A stretch of DNA of 64,000 nucleotides from Diphasiastrum complanatum (taxonomy: Eukaryota; Streptophyta; Lycopodiopsida; Lycopodiales; Lycopodiaceae). The DNA lies in assembly GCA_029204225.1 (NCBI GenBank), contig CM055114.1, positions 13,018,144-13,082,143 of the forward strand, given 5' to 3'. Below are positions 23,698 through 36,959 of this stretch, piece after piece; position 1 is the first letter of the stretch, and each line of letters begins with the position of its first letter. A program made the translations under genes and the position numbers. The notes under the pieces are model-generated. The model did not search any database. It saw only the letters and a program-made list of their open reading frames with translations, and was not told the origin of the DNA.

Positions 23698-24778
23698 TTA
23701 CTCATTGAATCAATATTCGCAACACTTGCATGATGACCCACCACTTGTGCCTGAAGTTTGTACAACCTTTCTACAAGAATGCCCTCAACTGCTACTTCAT
23801 TGTCCTTCCTTTTGATGAGACATCGCTCTTGATCAAACTCTACAATCAGATGTTGCTTCACAATACCCGAAACTGAGAGCAAGTTCTTGTCGATTCTTGG
23901 TACATAAAAGCACATCCTTTATGTCTCCAATCTTTCCTGAAGGCTGTACTTTTTCAACTCCGTTTATATCATATGTGTATTTATCTCCCAAGTTCACATT
24001 TGATCCATCATCTAGTTTTTGAAAACTAGATAACCAATCTCGCCTAGGTGTCATATGCTTCGATGCACCTGAATCAATAAACCAACACTCCTCTTCCCTT
24101 GAGAAGTCACTTGAAGATATTGATGCCAAAAACAAACTCAAAATCTTCAAGATCCAAAGCACTTAATCTTGTATTAAGTTCTTCAGCAAAATTTTCATCC
24201 TGCTTCTTCTTGAACTTGTTTTTCTAGGACTCCTTTGCGTAATGCCTTGGCTTTCCGCACATAAAGCATTTTCCTTTTCGAATTGCTTTCTTTCCATCTG
24301 TCGGTCGATTTGCTTGATTTTCTTCCTGATGCCGCTACTTCTTCTTCCTTTTGTTACTTTCCCCATTTCTACCTTTCTTGGAACTTCGCTCTTACTTCTT
24401 TAAGAATGCCTACTCCTTGAAATCATCCTTGTTGACAAGATTTTGGCGTCTCATTTCCTCCTGTAGTAGTATTGCATTCAACTCATCGAAAGAAGGCCTC
24501 AGAATATCCCAAGCCTCCTTGGGTCCAGTAGCATCCCTGATGTGAGGAATAATCATATCTTAAACAGACCAAGTTAATAATATGGTAGCTTTTCTCCTCC
24601 ACTTTTGATACTCTCACAACTCCCTGTCTGTAGTCAGAGGTATCTCAACACCTGTGACAATGTCCCAATATTCTCGATCATGGAGAATATTTTGCATCTT
24701 AAACATTTAGATACTAAACTTTGTACCATCTAGCTGACTAGATTCCAGTAACACAGCAGCATCATTCAATCCTGCCAT
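23698..24778 (-). pseudogene. copia B: gag, zinc knuckle and protease
   Basis: Gag starts at an ATG at 24,778 on the minus strand (MAGLNDAAVLLESSQLDGTK) and runs with several stops. A zinc-knuckle remnant CFMCGKPRHYAKES has its last Cys replaced by Ser. The protease follows with ECWFIDSGASKHMTPRRDWL, keeping the DSGAS active-site triad. A pre-integrase start (LQAQVVGHHASVANIDSMS) comes last, right before hAT element 3. Confidence 0.8.
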
Positions 24779-25147
24779 TGCCAAACAATAATACAGATAT
24801 GTAGCAACTGAGATGCAGCGAACAACTGCAGTAAAACCAGTGAATAGGTTAACTCCAGCTAACAGGGTCAGATTAACTCCAATGAACAGGTTCAGCTCAA
24901 CCGGCGAACACGTTCATGTAGGCAGCGTACAAATCTGCAGTTCAGCGAAGAGTTCTAGTAGACAACCAGCGAACAGAGCTGCTACTTCTCTTCGACGATC
25001 CGATCTCCTCCTAGAAGATCCACGTTGTGCTTATACCAACGTTGTCTCCACAGGCAACTACTGCTCCTTCAATAATCTGACTGCACAGCTCCAAAAACAA
25101 TCTCTCTCTTTTTCACAGAAAAACTTGATAGCTTCCACAATCAAGAA
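24779..25147 (-). other. copia B 5' leader
   Basis: This is untranslated sequence between the primer-binding site and gag. On the plus strand it contains short direct repeats of the words gttaactccagctaacag and gttcagc/gcgaaca, so the leader has a mildly repetitive structure. Confidence 0.5.
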
Positions 25148-25151
25148 GCTA

Positions 25152-25163
25152 GCTTTGATACCA
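25152..25163 (-). other. copia B primer-binding site (initiator-Met tRNA)
   Basis: The minus strand reads TGGTATCAAAGC directly after the LTR end. It matches the usual plant copia site TGGTATCAGAGC at 11 of 12 bases. Confidence 0.85.
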
Positions 25164-25573
25164 TGTCAGAATTTGATGCTCGAATTCTAGATAGGAGTGA
25201 ACTAATCATATTAGCACACATACACAAATCAAGATCAACATAAGAGACTAAAGAGAACTTAGATTAATAGAAGAATGAGCATAGCTCTCAACAATGGAAG
25301 GATTTGAGGTGGGGGACCAGCCCCCCTTATATAATCTCTCTAGTCCTTAGCAAAAGCTAAAAGCAAAAAGCTGATTACTGTAGCTGTTTTCTATTTGGGT
25401 AAAGACTCTTATTGATTTTCTAAGTGTAAAATCATGTTCTAATCTAGAACTAGTGCACCGTCCTACATGCAATACTAATTGACTTTAGGACTTTAATATA
25501 CTAAAAATAGAAATGGTTCCTACAGGCCTGGCAAGACCAACATTAGGGTGCAAATAAACAATAAATTTTAACA
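25164..25573 (-). repeat. copia B 5' LTR
   Basis: 410 bp, TGTCAG...AACA on the plus strand (so TGTT...GACA on the coding strand). It contains ccttatataatc near 25,327-25,338 as the TATA region (minus strand) and is followed by the CCTAG target duplication. Confidence 0.85.
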
Positions 25574-25578
25574 CCTAG

Positions 25579-27250
25579 ATCTTTCATTTTGAACTCACTT
25601 TCCAACCTACTCTTACAATCTTTTATCAAAGCCAGCTTGTTTCCTATCATGATTATATTATCTACATACAATGCAATTACCTTGAGTTTGATTCCATCAC
25701 ACCTGTGGAAGATGCTTGTATCTGAAAAGCATTTACTGAATCCAGTTGCATTGAAATATCCTTCTATTCTCTTGTACCAAACTCTAGCTTGCTTCAGGCT
25801 TCAGGCCCTATAGTGCTCGTTTCAAATTGCATACCCGGTTGTTGTTGGTTCTATATCCCTTTGGCTGTTGCATGTAGACTTCCTACTGTAACTCCCCATT
25901 GAGGAATGTTGTTCTTATGTCATTCGCTGCACTTCGAGATCATGTGTCGTTGCCAAGGTCAAAAGCATGGAGGTCAATCCTGTTTGAGCACAATTGCAAA
26001 AGTGTTCTTGAAATCAACTCCCTTTACTTGGAACAGCCCTTTGCAACAAGCCTGCCTTGTGCCTATTGACCTCTCCTTTGGGTCTGTACATCACTTCACA
26101 TACCCATTTTGACTCCCTTGGGCAGTTCTACGAGCTCCCACACATTGTTCTGTAGAATTGACTGCATTTTTCTTCCATGGCAGATACCAATTTTTCCTAG
26201 GCCGAACCATCACTTGCCTCCATGTAGCTTCTTAGCTCTGTTATCACAGCTTCCCCCACAAAAGTCACTTCTTTGAATTTTTATGGTGGCTGTCCAGATC
26301 TTTCGGACCTTTTGATTTTCGGTTGTCTTGCAACTTTGACATGTTCAACACTTGTCCCTTCTTCCACAGTTTCTTCAATGAAATTATGCTGGCGCATTCC
26401 AACATTGTTATTCGCCTCTGGTTGAGCGTTCAAACGATAGTGGGAATTCCCACCAACTCCGGTCTTTCTTGTTCAATGTCATTCCTTGGCATATGACTCC
26501 CTTCATTGAAGAGTAGATTCTTGGAATGTATCATCTTCTTAGTTGGAGGGCTGCATGACTTCTACCCTTCTGTTGTTCCAGTTATCTTACAAATATTGGT
26601 TACAGTCGTCTAGAATCCGGTTTTCTTCTCCCTGGTGCTGGTACGTGGGCAAAGGCAACACATCTGAAGACTTGGAGGTGGCTTAAGTTAGGCTTTCTCC
26701 TATGCCACACATTGTGTGGTGTCTTCTTTTGGAGTACTTTTGTAGGAGCTCTATTCAGAATGTACAATGTTGTTTTTGCTGCCTTTGCAAAGATATATTG
26801 GTAGCCCCCCGTTTTGCAACATGCAGTTTACTAATTTCGTGATAGTTCGGTTTTTCCTTTCCACGAGTCTGTTTTGCTGAGGCATGTAGGGAGTCGTGAA
26901 CTCCCTCTGTATCCCATGGTGATGACAGTATTGATCGAATGCGTCGTTCATATACTCTCCTCCATTGTCACTGTCTCTGCATTTGATTTTCTTTTCTTGC
27001 AGCAACTCAGAAAAATGCTTGAACCTTTTGAAGCACATTAATACCTGATGCCTATGTTTTATGATGTATATAGATCCTTGCCCTCCATTGGTGCACAAAC
27101 GGCGCTGTGGATCACCTCTAAAGTCAGTAAACCAAGTTAATTCTTGGGAATGGTCGTCTGTGCTGCTTTCCTGTCTTGCAGCATCACACCTTTAGTTGGT
27201 CTTAATCACCCTTATTATTTAAACCCCTTAACATGTTCTGCTTGGCTCTT
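25579..27250 (-). pseudogene. copia A: pre-integrase, integrase and most of RT
   Basis: The integrase at 27,100-26,750 is well preserved: KCRDSDNGGEYMNDAFDQYC, HGIQREFTTPYMPQQN, LVERKNRTITKLVNCMLQ. Upstream are a degenerate pre-integrase (KGVMLQDRKAAQ, LEVIHSAVC). Downstream, 26,700-25,579 holds decayed linker and RT, with a readable active-site strand ALYVDNIIMIGNK near 25,660. YVDN replaces the usual YVDD. The frame then meets copia B at the CCTAG duplication and resumes at 19.39 kb. Confidence 0.8.
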
Positions 27251-30200
27251 TGATCGACTGGCATTGCTAAAGTGACACTATGACCACTAGCTACACTTTC
27301 TGGTTAGATTTTGAGCAATCCAAAGCGATGAAATGCCTTATTTTTCCATGAGGATGTGAGGACCTAATTTGATTGGTTTAGTGCTAGCCTTTGTCATGAC
27401 TAGGTATGCTCTTCACCTTTGGAGAAGTGTTAGAAACTTCGTACGTTGGCTGTTATAGAAAGTTATGGAAGCAATTGTAAATATATGTTTGTGCATATGA
27501 CTTGCACCTACTCTAGGGTGCGGATGACATGAGTAGGGATGTTGTAGGGTGCTGATGACATTTGTTCCATGCTATGCATGATGCAATTGTTGGTCTCAGA
27601 GTTTTTGGTTGGACTCCATAGGGTTGAAGATCACATGTATCCTTTGTTATGTTGGGTATTATCCTAGACACAACATTGATACATGTTGAACCGGCAACAT
27701 GCTTTTGCTTGCTCGATATCTGGCAATGTTTTCCATTCGTTAGGGATTAGGGATTAGAGATTTGAGATGTTCGATGAAGTTGTTGCTAGATAGTCTTGCA
27801 GCTATTGTATGTTAGACAAACACTTGTGATCATATGATTGAGAGTTTTATCAATATTATTGAGAGGATAGATAAACTTGTTCCCATTTTTCTGTATATTA
27901 CTTATGTTGGCACATAAACAAATGTGAGACATGGATCTGCGATCTTGAGAGTTTGGGGACAAGTTCTTATTCTTGAGAGTCATATGAGAATCGATCGTTC
28001 TTTACATGCTTGTTAGCATCATTATTTCGACCGTTATTTACACTTTGTTTAGACTATGATGGATCTTTTTGACACTTCTTTGTCATATACATATGAGATA
28101 GTGTAATTTATTGATCACATATCTTTGCCTAAATATGAAGATCCACAACCAAAAATCTTCCCAAAAATCTTCCATACAACATTCTAGTTGTTTACATAAT
28201 CTACAACTCTCCTCTCAACCATACATGCATGTAAGCTATAACAAGGCATAAACATCGCATGCATGTGCATTAGTCGCGCATGCATGGTTGCATGCATCAC
28301 CTCTGAACTACATTAAGTGAAAAAAAGTGTGGAGTCATCAGACATGCATGCAATACCAATATAGTTATTAGACAAGTAAATGAAGATCCCACCATCCAGG
28401 CAAGAGGTGTTGACACAATGGGAGGCTGCCAAACATATCACTTGGCATTTGAATCACTTTTCAATACAGTATTTTTGTATTCTCTACCAAGTGAGAGATG
28501 TCCATCAAAGTACGTTCGTGCTCAAACATTCTGTGCAAGAATTCTCAACTTGTAACCGACTCTTTGTGATGTCCCCAAGCGTGTATATTTTGGTATTAGG
28601 CCTGGCCTATATTGTAAGGTAGCCCTAAGGCCAAAATAGACGATACCTCCTATTTGACTAAGGGGTGCCTCATGCAAGAATGGTTGTGGATGATGTCTAT
28701 GTCTGGGTACTGTAGCTATGCATGGAGGAGAATGATCCTGAATGGAGAATTCACATGTCTAGTGTGGATTGGGGTTGGAAGAGTATATCTATAATTCACC
28801 CTTCACTCTAGGGCTATTTGATTGATGATTGATTGATCTTGCTTTCATGCTCTTGCTATCATAGACTCTTGGATAGACATTGGCTTGGGGGGTCTAACCA
28901 TTTGTTAGCCGTTGGTTGGATGGATCTTGTTGCAATCCGTATTGTGTGTTGTTTCTTCTTCAAGTGATCTTGGGGGTTTTACACTCTCCATCTGAGTACC
29001 TTCATGAGCAGGAGATCTCTTGCTCTAGGACTCAACTTGCGTCGAACTTCAATTATAGTTTTATTTAACTGCAATTCAAACATAGTTGTGCTACGATTTT
29101 TTCAAAGATTTGAAAGGGCGTAATTGCATTGCGAAGCATTGGATTGTTGAACCTTTTGTGAAAAAATAATTTGAGTATTTTTTTTCTCTATTTATAATGT
29201 ACTGTAGTCTCAAGTTTGGTTTCATCAAGCTATAGTCGGTATATTGGGAGGTTGGAGTCTGAACCTCTAACGTTGTCTCGGAGTCTTGACTGCATTATTA
29301 AGCTATAGCCAGTGAGTCTGGAGGTTGTACTTGCCAATGTAGTGACAAATCTATATCATGTAAGTTGTAGCAAGAAGTAAATGGTTTGAAATGCAACGTT
29401 CATTGTTTAGTAGTTCTATAACATATTTGCAAAAAGATCGTAGCATTTGCCGATGCTTTTTTATTCTTTCTGAGAGGGTTATATGTGCAGTCACTAGCAA
29501 GGAGTCAACACTTGTCACAAACTAATTTGTGTCGTCTATTTTGAGTACTAAAAGTTAAGTTTAATGAAATGCAAAAAAATCTCTCTAACTTGGCATAAGT
29601 AGATTGCAGTACTTAAAGGTAAGGTATATCTGATTGTGAACCTCCTGATTTGCTTATTTTCTTGATATTGAAAAGGCTAGAAATCTTGTTTTCAACTGCC
29701 AGTGTATGCTTATAGAAACGATGATGACAAATACTAGTCCATATCTCAGGATTGACATTCACTGCTCCCCGGAGTCAAGAATAGGGAGATGACAATACGG
29801 TTGCACAATATGCTTGACAGTAAGGTTGCACAGAGTACCTTGGCCAATCTCAACAAAAACTTTGACCCTTAGAAAGGACATTAAATCATAATTCCTTGGT
29901 TTAGTGATTCATTAGCTCAAACCTATGCTTCTTTATGCCTAAACTTATTGTTCCTTAACAACTTATGAAAGTTTCTGATCCTCTAGAATGGGTTTCAGAA
30001 GCAGACTCTTCTTTTGAGAACCTTAATATTGCTTTTACTATAGCTACTGTCATCTTTTTGCCTGACTTTTCATCATTTCATTTTAGTGACTAATGTTAGT
30101 ATTGTAAAACTGTGCGAATGAGAAATCTGACTTTTTTCACCCCATATAATTTGTATGTGAGGTAAATGCTTATGCACATTCAGCTGAAATATAACAAATT

Positions 30201-33200
30201 GACATCAGACATGCACCGGTGACACCACACTGGGGCTTCAAAAGCAGACCTCCCAGAAAGGGATCTTATTCTAGATGGAATGCCGAGATAGATCTGATCA
30301 CTAGTTAGACATGGACTAAATAGTTAGGTTGATCTTTGCGCCTCCTAGAAAGACTTAGGATGCTGCTTTTTTAAGCGCAACCCTCACATTGACTTGGGCT
30401 TTAGAGACATGGAAGGTAACGAACAGATAGCTTCTTGAAAATATTAGACCCTAGACAAGTGTGGGAGAGTATTCGAATTTTGTTGCTTCTGTTCACAAAC
30501 TTATCTGAAGGTTATACAAACTTGCTCAATGGTGAATTCTTATTCTTTCTCTGCTGCTGAAATATGTGTTGTCATCTGTAAACATTTGTAGTGGTACCAT
30601 GTAAGTGGACTGTGTAGTTCATTTTCGGTCTTGGTGTTTTTTCAGAGCATTACTTGTGACAACCTGATGGCGGCCTGAAATTGTTTTGCTACTTTCTGCA
30701 TTTCCTGCCAAGATGCTGGAATGTCATTCATTCTAAAAACATGGTGACTGCTACTAGGATCAAGGTGTTTTGCAGACATCATGCATTCCAACGGTCTGCT
30801 GGAATTCAAAGTCTGGCATTTGCTGAAAAGTTTTTGGACCAAGAAAACAGTTTTTTCTTGGACTCAAAAGTTGATGAAAGAAAGCTAACATTTTCTCATT
30901 TGTCGGGCATGAAAGTGTTGTTTGAAGAACGGTCAATACTCGTGTACATACTCCTGTAAACTATGCTCGATTGGTTTGTAGGTGGCAGTTGCTCACATTT
31001 TGAAGGTAAGCTACATGTAACTTTCATGTATTAGCATCACTTTGGACATGTAGTCTTCACTAGAATCAGGCTCAGTGTAACTCAATGGAGAGCACTAATC
31101 CATTGTAGCGCATGAGCAGATGGCAGCAAACATATGGTTTGACTGAAAGAGATGACTTCAAAATTATTTGCAATGAATTTTTGTTGATCCTTTAAACTTT
31201 TGGTGCATTTACATGAAGTGGATGTCTGCTTCTGGGCCTTTTTAACTCTTTTGGCTAATCTCGGGTTACAATCTTGCATTGCAAGAAGCATGAGATTAGA
31301 TTATTTGGAAAGTGTTTTGAGTTTAGAAGATAAGTTGAATGACAGGAATGTCCTGGACTGGATCAGGGCTCGTTGATTTCACTTTGGAAGTTGTAATCTA
31401 TGCTTCACATGTCAATGAAGCTGCTTATCTTTGATGGGAAGCATGGAATATTTTCTCTGGGCTAAGGTAATTTTATACTGGTGTTTCCATGCATTCAACT
31501 ATGTTTCACATGCACGACTACAATGCTACACTAGCAAGAAGTGACCATGGATGCTCGAGCTATAGGGTTATGTATGGATAGTGTGATGTTTTCCACCAAA
31601 AGAAATATGGCATAAAAAAATAATCTGTTTAATAAAAAAATTACTATGTTAAAATATGAAGCTCATAGTTGCAGCGCCAATTTTCCATTGCAAATCCGCT
31701 CCGAAACATCAGCAATCTACGACCCAAATTGCAAATTTTATTATTATTAAATTTTTTTTTTTTGGGAAAAAAGACTAATGGCGGAATTTATTTCTGATAG
31801 TGTTAACTGAACTTAGTTCTGATAGCGTTAACTGAATTCAGAAATGATAAAGCAAGGCATTGAGAAACAATGTACTGATGGAATTAGAAAGCGGCCAACA
31901 AAAATCACGTTGCACCAAGCCATATTGATCCGGTCAATTACAGACAGCGATACATCATACACCAAAGACACGTTGGAGCGAAACAGTCATTGTTTCGAGC
32001 GTGCTCTATCCAACTAAAAGGAGGTAATTGGTCCCCCTTGATAGTACGAGTCTATAAGAATTCATATAACGGTTTTGGGAGCTCGAGTCAAGAATTGTTT
32101 ATAAGCTATGTATGGCTGAGTTTAGACCCCCTGTCAAATACAAGTTCTAGAGAAAAGAATCAGCTCATTATTTATGTCATGATTTCTGAATTATTGACAA
32201 CGTATCTGTAAAATAGGCAAATTGTTTGTCTTTGACAAGCTCATTCTTATCCTCATCATCATCCCTGAGTTTGGGACCCTAGTAGCTCAGACTTCACGAG
32301 GGGCTTCCCTCGTCATGCACTTGTTTAACAGTCTAATGTTGATAGGGCGGCATACTTTTGCCCTTTTATGCAGTTTCCCTAAAAATATCAAGGACCTAAT
32401 AAAACACTAACTTTAACAGTCAATGCAATCCTGATTGCATTCTGGATCATGTGCATACAACTATGAACAAGCTGTAAGTTGGTCCATTTTCAGTTGAGCC
32501 TGATGCCTTGGTAACATAGGCTAATTTAGTTTTGTACTGCAAGCAGTAAGACAAAAAATAGTGAACTTAACTTATTTTGGGTACATATGGGGAGGGGAGC
32601 CTTTAAGAGGAGAATTAATTTTGTTGAATTTTCTATTGGATTTTTTATGATTATATAAGTAAGGTTTCTATGAGGAAGTTCATGACTTGGGTGTTAGATA
32701 ATATTTTACGTATGTTTGTGGTTTCTAGTCTTGGTTGGGCAACAACTGATTGTGGATGGAGTAGTTGCCACTGTTGTGAATGCTAAAGAACAATATGTAG
32801 GATGGTTTGTATCATAAATTTCTGCAATTGTTCAAAATATGGATTTAAATTAGTCCTTTTGTGTAAATATATAACTATTGCTAGGAAAATAATCAATTTT
32901 ATAGAATTTCATTTCCTCGAGAAAACTATTCATGGTTAAGATAATATGGATAAAGTTTTGTTACAAAGAATAAAGTTTGAATAATTAGTATCTTTGTCAA
33001 AAATAATTTCTTGGTAATTTGTTAAAACTTTATGGATTACACAGGATTGAGGTTTTCTTATGCTCCATTGCAATTCTTACGAGACAACATTCATCAATAG
33101 ACTAAGAAAGAAGCCTAGGAAAATTGTTAAATTTTGATCCTAATCAATATTTTGATTTTGTTCGCATGTATGCAAGGGCAAAATCGTGACTATGCTTTGG

Positions 33201-33776
33201 GCCATTTGTTAGCCTATGATTTTCAAAGGCATAATTTGAGGAAACTGAAATGATCTCTCGACTTCAATATGAAGATTATTTTTGAGAATAAATTTTTAGA
33301 GAAATTTTCGAATTTTTATTGGACATTGGTGTTATGAATTGTACTGGTTATTGCACTTATTGTTGCAAGGTTCATTGAAATATGGATGTTTCTAGTAGGT
33401 CTATGATTTTTTCTTGTGATGGCTGTATTCCATGAATGATTCAACAATAGTTTGTGTGTTGATTTAGTGTAGAATTCTTCGGACTATGTACCCTTGGGTG
33501 TTGCTATTGTACTAGACCAATTCTTGACAAGAGGAGGTCATTGGTAGTTGCTTTTTTCCTATAACTTAGTTTAAGCCAAATATCAAAGTTAAAATCTTCT
33601 TGGCATGGAGGGAGTGAAGTCATTGACAAAAAGAGAGGAAAATAATGATAGCGCATCTTGCCCCTTTGTCATTTAAAAAAAATAAATTATAAGTTTTTTC
33701 ATGAAAAGACAATATAAGAAGCATTCATAATAGTTGTAGAAAGCATGAATATTTGAATAGATCACATCAACAAACC
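27251..33776. other. long intergenic stretch, no gene recognised
   Basis: Scanning both strands showed no conserved domain, tRNA or rRNA. There are small unsupported ORFs, for example 28,380-28,622 (+), 30,681-30,959 (+) and 31,082-31,291 (-). A GCATGC-rich patch lies at 28,220-28,355. This may include old, unrecognisable transposon DNA. Confidence 0.45.

Positions 33777-33828
<52 letters not shown>
33777..33828. repeat. CA microsatellite
   Basis: Uninterrupted (CA)n of about 25 units. Confidence 0.95.
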
Positions 33829-33830
<2 letters not shown>

Positions 33831-34313
33831 AAAGTCCTAAACCAAAGATCCTATTCTAAGCATGCTAAAACAACCAACCACAAAGGGTACGGATGGTGGA
33901 CAAACCAACCCAACCAATTCTAGATCGAACGGATCTAGCCCCCAAGCTATGGATCAATCTCAAAGAGGAATCAGGAACCGCTCAAGCAGCATGTAGCTAC
34001 CAATCACATGATCAAGCATACACTAGTGAGAGCCCAATGGTTATACTTATACCCTCCAAGGCCCATGCACCACTAGTACTGCACTGTGACACCTCACTGG
34101 ACACCTCTGTATCCTATCTGGCCACGTCATCCAGTTCCTCAATGACTCACTGATAGACCCATATAAATCCACCATCATGAGTTTAGGCCTACAACCATTA
34201 TTTCTGACCATATACACATAAGGGCCCCAAATCCCTTATAATCATAAATAATTTACGGGTTGTTGGTCTACTGATCTCTAGCGTGGACACGCTACCTGAG
34301 ACTAGTCGTGGAC
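33829..34313. other. spacer between two CA microsatellites
   Basis: An 86-codon ORF (33,893-34,153, +) is open but has no recognised motif. I do not call it a gene. Confidence 0.35.
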
Positions 34314-34314
34314 A

Positions 34315-34405
<91 letters not shown>
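34314..34405. repeat. CA microsatellite
   Basis: (CA)n with one TA interruption near 34,345. It is translated in frame as Thr-His repeats, which are an artefact. Confidence 0.95.
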
Positions 34406-34407
<2 letters not shown>

Positions 34408-35868
34408 TAGTAATGCTAATTTGGGTTTATCTACTTGGGCTCATTTCTTTCCAATGTCATGCATTTACTATTGATTTTTTCAAGACCTTGAAAATCAAAG
34501 CTTGGGTAAGTTTTCTTTTATGACAAACTTGATTTCACAACATTGTTCATTCTCCTATTTTCTAGTTTAGGCTGTCTTTTTCTTTAATGCACCATCCTAG
34601 TCTGAACTAAATTTTATCATGTATATGTTTTCTAGATTTTTATTAGTTTTCTTTTGTTATTTACATTGAGTAGTTGATTCTTGCTGCATAGATGTTAGGA
34701 TGTACTTTGATAGTGATCCCAATATTGGTGAAAAACATGTGAATTTGTTCTCTTAAGAGATTGGCACCTTATTTATATGAGACCACTTGCATGTTGCTCC
34801 TTGGGTGTCTTTACTCTATGATGATCTATTGATATTCATTTGACAAATTTGTTTCAATAACAACAATGTGAACTTATTAGTGCTATAAATTGATGGTTGG
34901 AAGATTCCACACCAAGATGCAAATCTTTATTAAAATATTCACTCTATTGATTTAACATTATGTAGATAAATAAACAAAGAGGACCAAGTGAATCCTCACC
35001 CAATTGTAAATGTGTGACTGCAACAAATAGTCAATCACCATCATAAACTTGTAAAGTACCCCTAAGATGTAACAAAACATGGATTCAAAATACTTCATAA
35101 AATAAGACTAACTAGATATGCAATTGTAGAGCTCACTAGCATGCCTTAAAATCAATCCCATTTTAGTACACCCTTTCCGGTACTGTCTAGCAAAACACCT
35201 AGACCCGGAATTTGAGAAGTGTCGTCGCTCGGAACAACAGAGTGATGAGCACAAATTATTCACTATGTTGACATTCCCACTCGCCAAGCTGAAAATCTAA
35301 TAGGTTTATGAATTTTATGGATCCTTCTTGAGGATGAGAGAGCACACGAACCACTCAATGGTATATTCACATAACATATGGCAATGAATTAAGACCACAC
35401 TTTAAGTTTCACTAAATCTCTTGGTAATTGAATTGCCTAGACTTATCCTAGATACATGTGTGCTTGAACTTGGAAACACAATGTATCTCGGTGCCTCAGT
35501 ACCAGTGTATCTCTCAGACAACACAAATTGCAGGGATGTTTTGTCGTAATCTCCCATTAGGACCCGATATACCATACACCGCCACACCATATTTGATCAT
35601 TACCGTCTTGCTTGGATTACAAGTGCACCAGAGACAAAGAATAATATCCATACTTGGAGTAGACCGTTTAGAGGAGATTCTTAGAGCTCCAGAGCCCTAC
35701 ATCCTACCAATTGTGGACCTTGGAAGAACACGTGATGTCATAGTTTTGATATTGTTCTAGAAGAAAAGATGGAGTACCGATATCACTGCTATATCCCTTT
35801 CGAGATGAATGCGTAGACTTCACCACTGTAGTGCTCATCCTCAAGAAGTAATATTTCAAACTGTACGA
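34406..35868. other. intergenic, no gene recognised
   Basis: No domain seen on either strand. It ends where a TGTAGG LTR terminus begins. Confidence 0.4.
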
Positions 35869-36656
35869 TGTAGGATGTGTAGGTTCGATGGTGAGTAGCC
35901 CTCCACCTATCAAAAGGGTTAGAATACAAAGATAGGGACCTAACTATGTCAAGTTGCTAGATTTAGATGCTTTCTACTTTCTACTTTCTCCTAACACTAC
36001 TCCACTTTAACACTACCCTTCCTAACACTAAGCACATCCATACATCATGATTGAGAGTGAAAAGAAGGAGAGAGAGATAGGGATGGATATAATGAGTAGA
36101 GAAAGAGGGAGAGAGAGAGAGGTGAGACGAAGGTTAGCTCATTTGCTCATTATGCATGCTAATGGAAAAGCTTTAACTAATGAAAACAAGAACAATGAAA
36201 ATAGAGAACAAAAGGGAAACCACCACAATAGCATTAGCAAGAGTGAATAGCAGATGAGGATGCTTGCTCTCCAAATGGTAGAGTTTCCTCCTTCTCATTA
36301 AGCATAAAAAATGGTTACAAATGATGTCTTTTTATCTTTGGGGTGGCCCTTGCCCCTTGCTTCCTATTGGCTACTTGCAAAGGATGGGATTGAAATCCAC
36401 AAGTATACCCCACCTAGCACCATTTGACTTTTGACTAACTCAAAAACTTAGTAACTTAAACTCAACTTAGACTTTGGCCTCTAATATTATTTCTAATTAC
36501 ATGGCCCCAAGTCTAGTTTATTTCCAAAAGATTATTTACAAGTGCTCATTGGGCCATGGGCTTACACACACAGGAGGATGCCACGACCCTTGCATCTTAT
36601 TTCTACTAACTTTGACAATTTTTTCATTTACATGCACGACGGGAATACCCCCAACA
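35869..36656 (-). repeat. gypsy-type LTR, copy 1 of a family (solo or truncated)
   Basis: TGTAGG...CCCCCAACA on the plus strand, 788 bp. It aligns with the LTR at 60,677-61,494: shared words are tagccctcc, acctaactatg, tcatgattg, gagtttcctccttctcatta, gtctttttat, tcattgggccatgggctta and gggaatacccccaaca. In minus orientation the U3 start is at 36,656. Neighbouring DNA shows no primer site or gypsy gag, so it may be a solo LTR. Confidence 0.8.
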
Positions 36657-36950
36657 GGGCCCATGGCCTGAAGTAGTGCCGGTCCCTCGGCACTATGGTG
36701 GCTTAGTAGAGGCTACGTTTGGCGTGTCTTTGCTGGATCAGGTATCTTGTGACTTCTTCCATGAATTTCAATCGTTTGGTGCTCTTCTTGTCCTTGGTAA
36801 AGTAGAATGACTTATGGACGTCCGATAACCAAAACTGATTGATTCAGGTCTAAAATCTTGCTGGCCATGGATCGGCGAGGAAAGCTGCTCTATAATACAC
36901 TCGGGCCACTGGCAGCTGGTCTTTAACTTTTTGTGATGCCAGGGCCGTAT
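36657..36950. other. unassigned DNA between gypsy LTR and copia C
   Basis: The minus strand has an open basic peptide (KDKKSTKRLKFMEEVTRYLI) near 36,710-36,800. I do not recognise it. It could be the last coding bases of the element that owned the adjacent LTR. Confidence 0.35.
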
Positions 36951-36959
36951 TGGGGTCAA

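Larger units (their letters stand above)
19389..25578 (-). mobile_element. copia B: nested LTR retrotransposon with CCTAG target duplication
   Basis: Two LTR copies (19,394-19,759 and 25,164-25,573) in minus orientation bound the element. CCTAG occurs at 19,389-19,393 and again at 25,574-25,578, a 5 bp target-site duplication. The primer-binding site lies next to the right LTR, and gag, protease and integrase follow in order on the minus strand. The RT and most of RNase H are missing. Three hAT elements and one hAT transposase relic have inserted into it. Confidence 0.85.

Noticed and set aside
28220-28355. GCATGC-rich patch as a seed-specific RY regulatory module
   Set aside because: No gene nearby; short palindromic words in a low-complexity stretch are not enough.
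30975-31020. Mini-exon bounded by AG and GTAAGC
   Set aside because: 24 bases without a supporting gene on either side.
34283-34523. Two overlapping His-Thr ORFs
   Set aside because: Products of the CA microsatellite.
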